From assembly GCA_963575745.1 (NCBI GenBank), contig CAUYUJ010014194.1:1105001-1125000 (forward strand): DNA of 20,000 nt, given 5' to 3'. Numbering within the stretch: position 1 is the first letter of the stretch; each line of letters opens with the position of its first letter. The notes under the pieces are model-generated. The model was not told where the DNA came from. It made no database searches and was given only the letters and a program-made list of their open reading frames with translations. Positions 17,666 to 20,000 of the stretch are shown here, in pieces. Made by a program: the position numbers and the translations under genes. Source of the DNA: Prorocentrum cordatum (taxonomy: Eukaryota; Sar; Dinophyceae; Prorocentrales; Prorocentraceae).

Positions 17666-17810
17666 GTGATGGGCTCGTTTTCCACCACCACCATCATAAG
17701 TTGAGGGGGAAGGAGGTGGAGGAGGAGGAGGAGGAAGAAGAGGAGGAGGAGGAGGAGGACCTCGTACCCCTCCTACTTATGGTGGTGGTGGTGGAAAACA
17801 GGCCCATCAC
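17666..17810. mobile_element. 145-bp MITE-like element with 36-bp TIRs around a (GGA)n core
   Basis: Left arm 17666-17701 (gtgatgggctcgttttccac then caccaccatcataagt) and right arm 17775-17810 match as reverse complements at about 33 of 36 positions; CATG abuts both ends and could be a target duplication. The core is a GGA/GAA run (17703-17760). The microsatellite is fully contained between the TIRs. Confidence 0.8.
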
Positions 17811-17849
17811 CATGAGTTCACGATCCCTCGTAAAGAGGAAGTGGACCCG

Positions 17850-17955
17850 CGCCTCGAGCTTCCAAGACGGCCCGGGCAGGCAACCCAAGGCCGCCAAGGT
17901 GGCCCGAGAAGCCTCGAAAGAACGGCCGAAGATGGCCCCATTGAGGCCATGACAG
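17850..17955. repeat. CCAAGATGGCCC-type minisatellite patch
   Basis: Units ccaagacggcccg, ccaaggccgccaaggtggcccg and ccgaagatggcccc lie between two TIR elements. Confidence 0.65.
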
Positions 17956-17975
17956 ACAGCCCAAGATGCCTCTAA

Positions 17976-18132
17976 TAGGGAGCCCACAAAGGACGTACGC
18001 GCCCAGCTATGTACATGAACACGGCCCCTCGATTCGCGAGACCGGCCGCGTTATACGAACATTTGTGCAATGCGTGCTCTCGAAACCAGCGTGGATTCAT
18101 GTACATGTACGTCCTTCTTTCGCTCCTGATCT
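17976..18132. mobile_element. TIR element family, copy 2 (~157 bp)
   Basis: Better-preserved ends than copy 1: aaggacgtac (17989-17998) with gtacatgaa (18011-18019) on the left, and ttcatgtac (18096-18104) with gtacgtcctt (18107-18116) on the right, in inverted order. Internal cgcgagacc..cg.g.tacgaac and gtgcaatgcgt match copy 1. Confidence 0.75.
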
Positions 18133-18254
18133 AAGAGGGCCAAGCGGGCCCTCTTGAAGACCCCGAACAGGGTCCGAGCAAGCCGAAATCATTGATTCAC
18201 GTTGAACGGTGAACGGATTTTCACGTTCTCACCCTCTCCGGGCTTCCGTCAGCT
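18133..18254. other. Short unique interval
   Basis: Nothing recognisable apart from gggccaagcgggccctcttg and a small direct repeat gttgaacggtgaacgg near 18201. Confidence 0.4.
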
Positions 18255-18615
18255 TACGACGGCCCCGGAAGCCTCCAAGATGGCGCCATGACGGCAAGCT
18301 ATACCCCCAAGAAGTTCCCAAGGTTGCCCAAGAGGACCCCCCGATGGCTCAAGAGGCATTCAGGACGTCTCCAAGACTGCCCATGAGGGCCTCCACAGAG
18401 ACCCAAGGCGGCCTGAGAAAGCCCTTCGACGGACCAGGACGGTCCCACGACGACCCCCAGACCCCCAATACACCCAGAAAGCCTCAAGCCCAAGACGGCC
18501 CAAGAGAGCCCCAGCACGGCCTAAGGAGGGCCCCCAAGACAACTCCAAGGGACAACCCAAACTGCCTTACAGAAGGCCAAGACGCCCCCAAGACGGCCCA
18601 AATGAGCTCCATGTT
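18255..18615. repeat. CCAAGATGGC/CCCAAGACGGCCC minisatellite
   Basis: About 25 irregular units such as ccaagatggc, cccaagaggacccc and cccaagacggcccaa. Same family and orientation as 3500-3970 and the right arm of 5284-6148. The plus-strand 139-codon frame is repeat translation. Confidence 0.75.
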
Positions 18616-18960
18616 CCAGATGAAGTGAAGCTGAAAGGAGGTACGTGTGACAACCATTCGCTTTCCTCTCATCCTTCTGCTCATGCTCCGTTTTCTCCTT
18701 CCCCTCCTCATCCTCGTCATCATCCTCCTCCTGCTCCCCCTGCTCCTCCTCCTCCTCCGCCTCCTCCTCCTCCTCCTCCTCCTAATGCTAAGGCTGGTGG
18801 CTTCCGAGTTCGTCCTGAACGCAGCCATCCCCTCCTCCCTGGGGCCGTTGCCCCTGAGGGGCGGTGATCAAACTAGAGCCTGCATGCGGTGGTGATCGCG
18901 CAGGCAGAGGAGCAAACTACATAGAGCCTGTCAGCGGTGACATTCGCGCTGATGCAAAAG
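18616..18960. other. No supported gene; CTC tract and a ~42-bp duplication
   Basis: CTC/CCT run at 18700-18783. gcggtgatcaaactagagcctg (18862-18883) is repeated in part as gagcaaactacatagagcctgt near 18909-18930, each followed by gcggtg.g.att/atcgcgc. No domain is recognised in either strand. Confidence 0.5.
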
Positions 18961-18977
18961 AAAAGATGGGGATACCC

Positions 18978-19045
18978 CAGAGGAGGAGAAGGAGGAGGAG
19001 GAGGAGGAGGAGGAGGGGGAAGAGGAGGAGGAGGAGGAAGGGGGA
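18978..19045. repeat. (GGA)n tract
   Basis: Interrupted GGA/GAGGAA purine run followed by further purine-rich DNA to about 19235, with almost all purines on the plus strand. Confidence 0.9.
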
Positions 19046-19780
19046 GAGAAACCGACCAAAGGGGGACGACACAAGGGGTGCAATAGGAGGAAACGGAGGG
19101 AAGAAGGAGGAGGCAGAAGGTGAGGTCGGGAAGAGACCCCCTAAGACCGGAAACGCCGACAACGCCTCCCCGCAGGAGAACCTGAGGAGGGGGAAGAGCG
19201 GAGGAGAGGGCGACGGGGGGAGGGGGAAAGAGGGGGCAGCATATCGAACAATGCTCACACACATGCGTGTGAAAGGGCATGCATCTACAGAATAGGAGAG
19301 AGAGGAGAGAGAGAGAGAGAGAGAAATAAAGAGAGAGCAGGCACAGCCAGCACGCATGAATAGCACACATAATGAATGCGAGTGGGGAAGTCGTACATCA
19401 GCCATGAGGGCTGACACCAAAGAACATGCATGATTACGTACAATGGCGAGCTGGTGTACATCCACAAGTAAGCCATCAACCATACACAGCACTAAAAAAG
19501 AAAAAAAAAAAAAACTGCGCGAAAAAAACAAGCACGTAAAGGCACAGCCATACACAATGCAACTATCGACGTGGCGAGCATGCGCAAAGAGCCTATAAAG
19601 TACGCATACGGAACAGGAAGGCTTAAAGAACGACCATGCATGATGCACACTGAGGGCGTAAGTATACACAACACTCTGACGCGCAGACCATGGTAGCACG
19701 CACCACAAACACACATACACTGTACATGCGAAGGTGCTTTAATTCGGCCGCTGTACACAAGCAGGTGAGCCCGCTGTCCC
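19046..19780. other. No supported gene; purine-rich then A/C-rich DNA
   Basis: GA run at 19300-19325 (gagagagaga) and A-run at 19500-19514. The 267-codon minus frame (19720-18917) is Cys/Ser/Leu/Phe-rich and crosses these low-complexity tracts, so it is not accepted. Composition changes near 19240 to lower GC than the rest of the window. Confidence 0.5.
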
Positions 19781-19821
19781 TCCTCCTGGGGCTGGCGGTC
19801 AGGTCTGCGCCATGCCACAGG

Positions 19822-19887
19822 TCATCCTCTGATCATCACCACCAGCGCGAGGATAAAGTAGAGCAGTACGACAAGGCCCAGCTCCTC
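19822..19887 (-). other. Hydrophobic open stretch, possible terminal exon
   Basis: The minus strand reads EELGLVVLLYFILALVVMIRG followed by a TGA at 19824-19822. The 17 uncharged residues between Glu-Glu and Arg look like a transmembrane helix. There is no ATG close upstream (the sequence becomes GGA/ATG-repeat-like), so it could be a last exon, or chance. Confidence 0.2.
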
Positions 19888-19939
19888 CTCCCCTCCTCAT
19901 ACTCATATTATCCGAACACCAACATCCTGTCATCCGATC

Positions 19940-20000
19940 ACCAGGTCATCCTCATTGTCATCATCATCAGCATCACCATTAGCAGCAGCAACACCATCTC
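19940..20000. repeat. (ATC)n-like tract at window edge
   Basis: tcatcatcatcagcatcacc with AGC units, similar in type to the array at 7781-8047. It is cut by the window end. Confidence 0.8.

Overview
The window looks like a nuclear contig of a eukaryote, most probably a dinoflagellate. It is GC-rich, almost free of conserved coding sequence, and packed with microsatellites, minisatellites, fold-back elements and short terminal-inverted-repeat (TIR) elements. There are no bacterial-type operons, ribosome binding sites, tRNA genes or rRNA genes that I can see. Two protein signals support the assignment. One is a decayed minus-strand reading frame (2075-2908) with the methyltransferase-like motif AGPPCDNWSAAR, followed by EHP...PSSW and KSYPRGLC blocks; as I recall, this combination is common in dinoflagellate retroelement-type proteins. 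The other is a short minus-strand exon (16506-16597) encoding VGVSSFSIDGTNVHCILQ, the C-terminal motif of a polyketide synthase ketosynthase. It has almost only G/C at third codon positions, an AG|G acceptor and a possible AG|GC donor, as dinoflagellate genes use. The assignment is inference; a chromerid, haptophyte or other protist is not excluded.

Layout. 1-2070: no recognised gene; a 36-bp palindrome and a (CA)n tract. 2075-2908: the broken retroelement-type reading frame. 3429-6148: minisatellite of CCAAGATGGCC-like units, in a half copy (3429-3970) and a near-complete 865-bp fold-back element (5284-6148). 6198-8130: a roughly 1.04-kb segmental duplication whose two copies run into different trinucleotide arrays, (CCT)n and (ATC)n. 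8585-8984: a region with a CATATG/TTCCGGAAA inverted pair and a 48-bp-arm hairpin. 9914-12020: a TIR pair enclosing a cluster of GTGACCGAA motifs and a 1.66-kb G/T-rich array ending in G-runs. 12300-14100: diverged tandem repeats, CTCACAC-rich DNA and (GACA)n. 14510-15140: a 51-bp duplication and CTTGG minisatellite in reverse orientation. 15152-15297: a compact 146-bp element with the same TIR as 9914/12020. 15735-16597: candidate polyketide synthase exon(s). 16688-18132: two copies of a 145-157-bp TIR element, a 19-bp TIR element, and a 145-bp element with 36-bp TIRs around a GGA tract. 18255-20000: minisatellite, simple repeats and nothing recognisable as a gene.

No gene set here works together as a pathway. 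The coherent theme is repeat architecture: several simple-sequence arrays sit inside or directly beside inverted-repeat elements, which suggests that small non-autonomous transposons carry and spread microsatellite seeds. Most long open frames in the window are by-products of simple repeats and GC-rich composition and are not annotated as genes.
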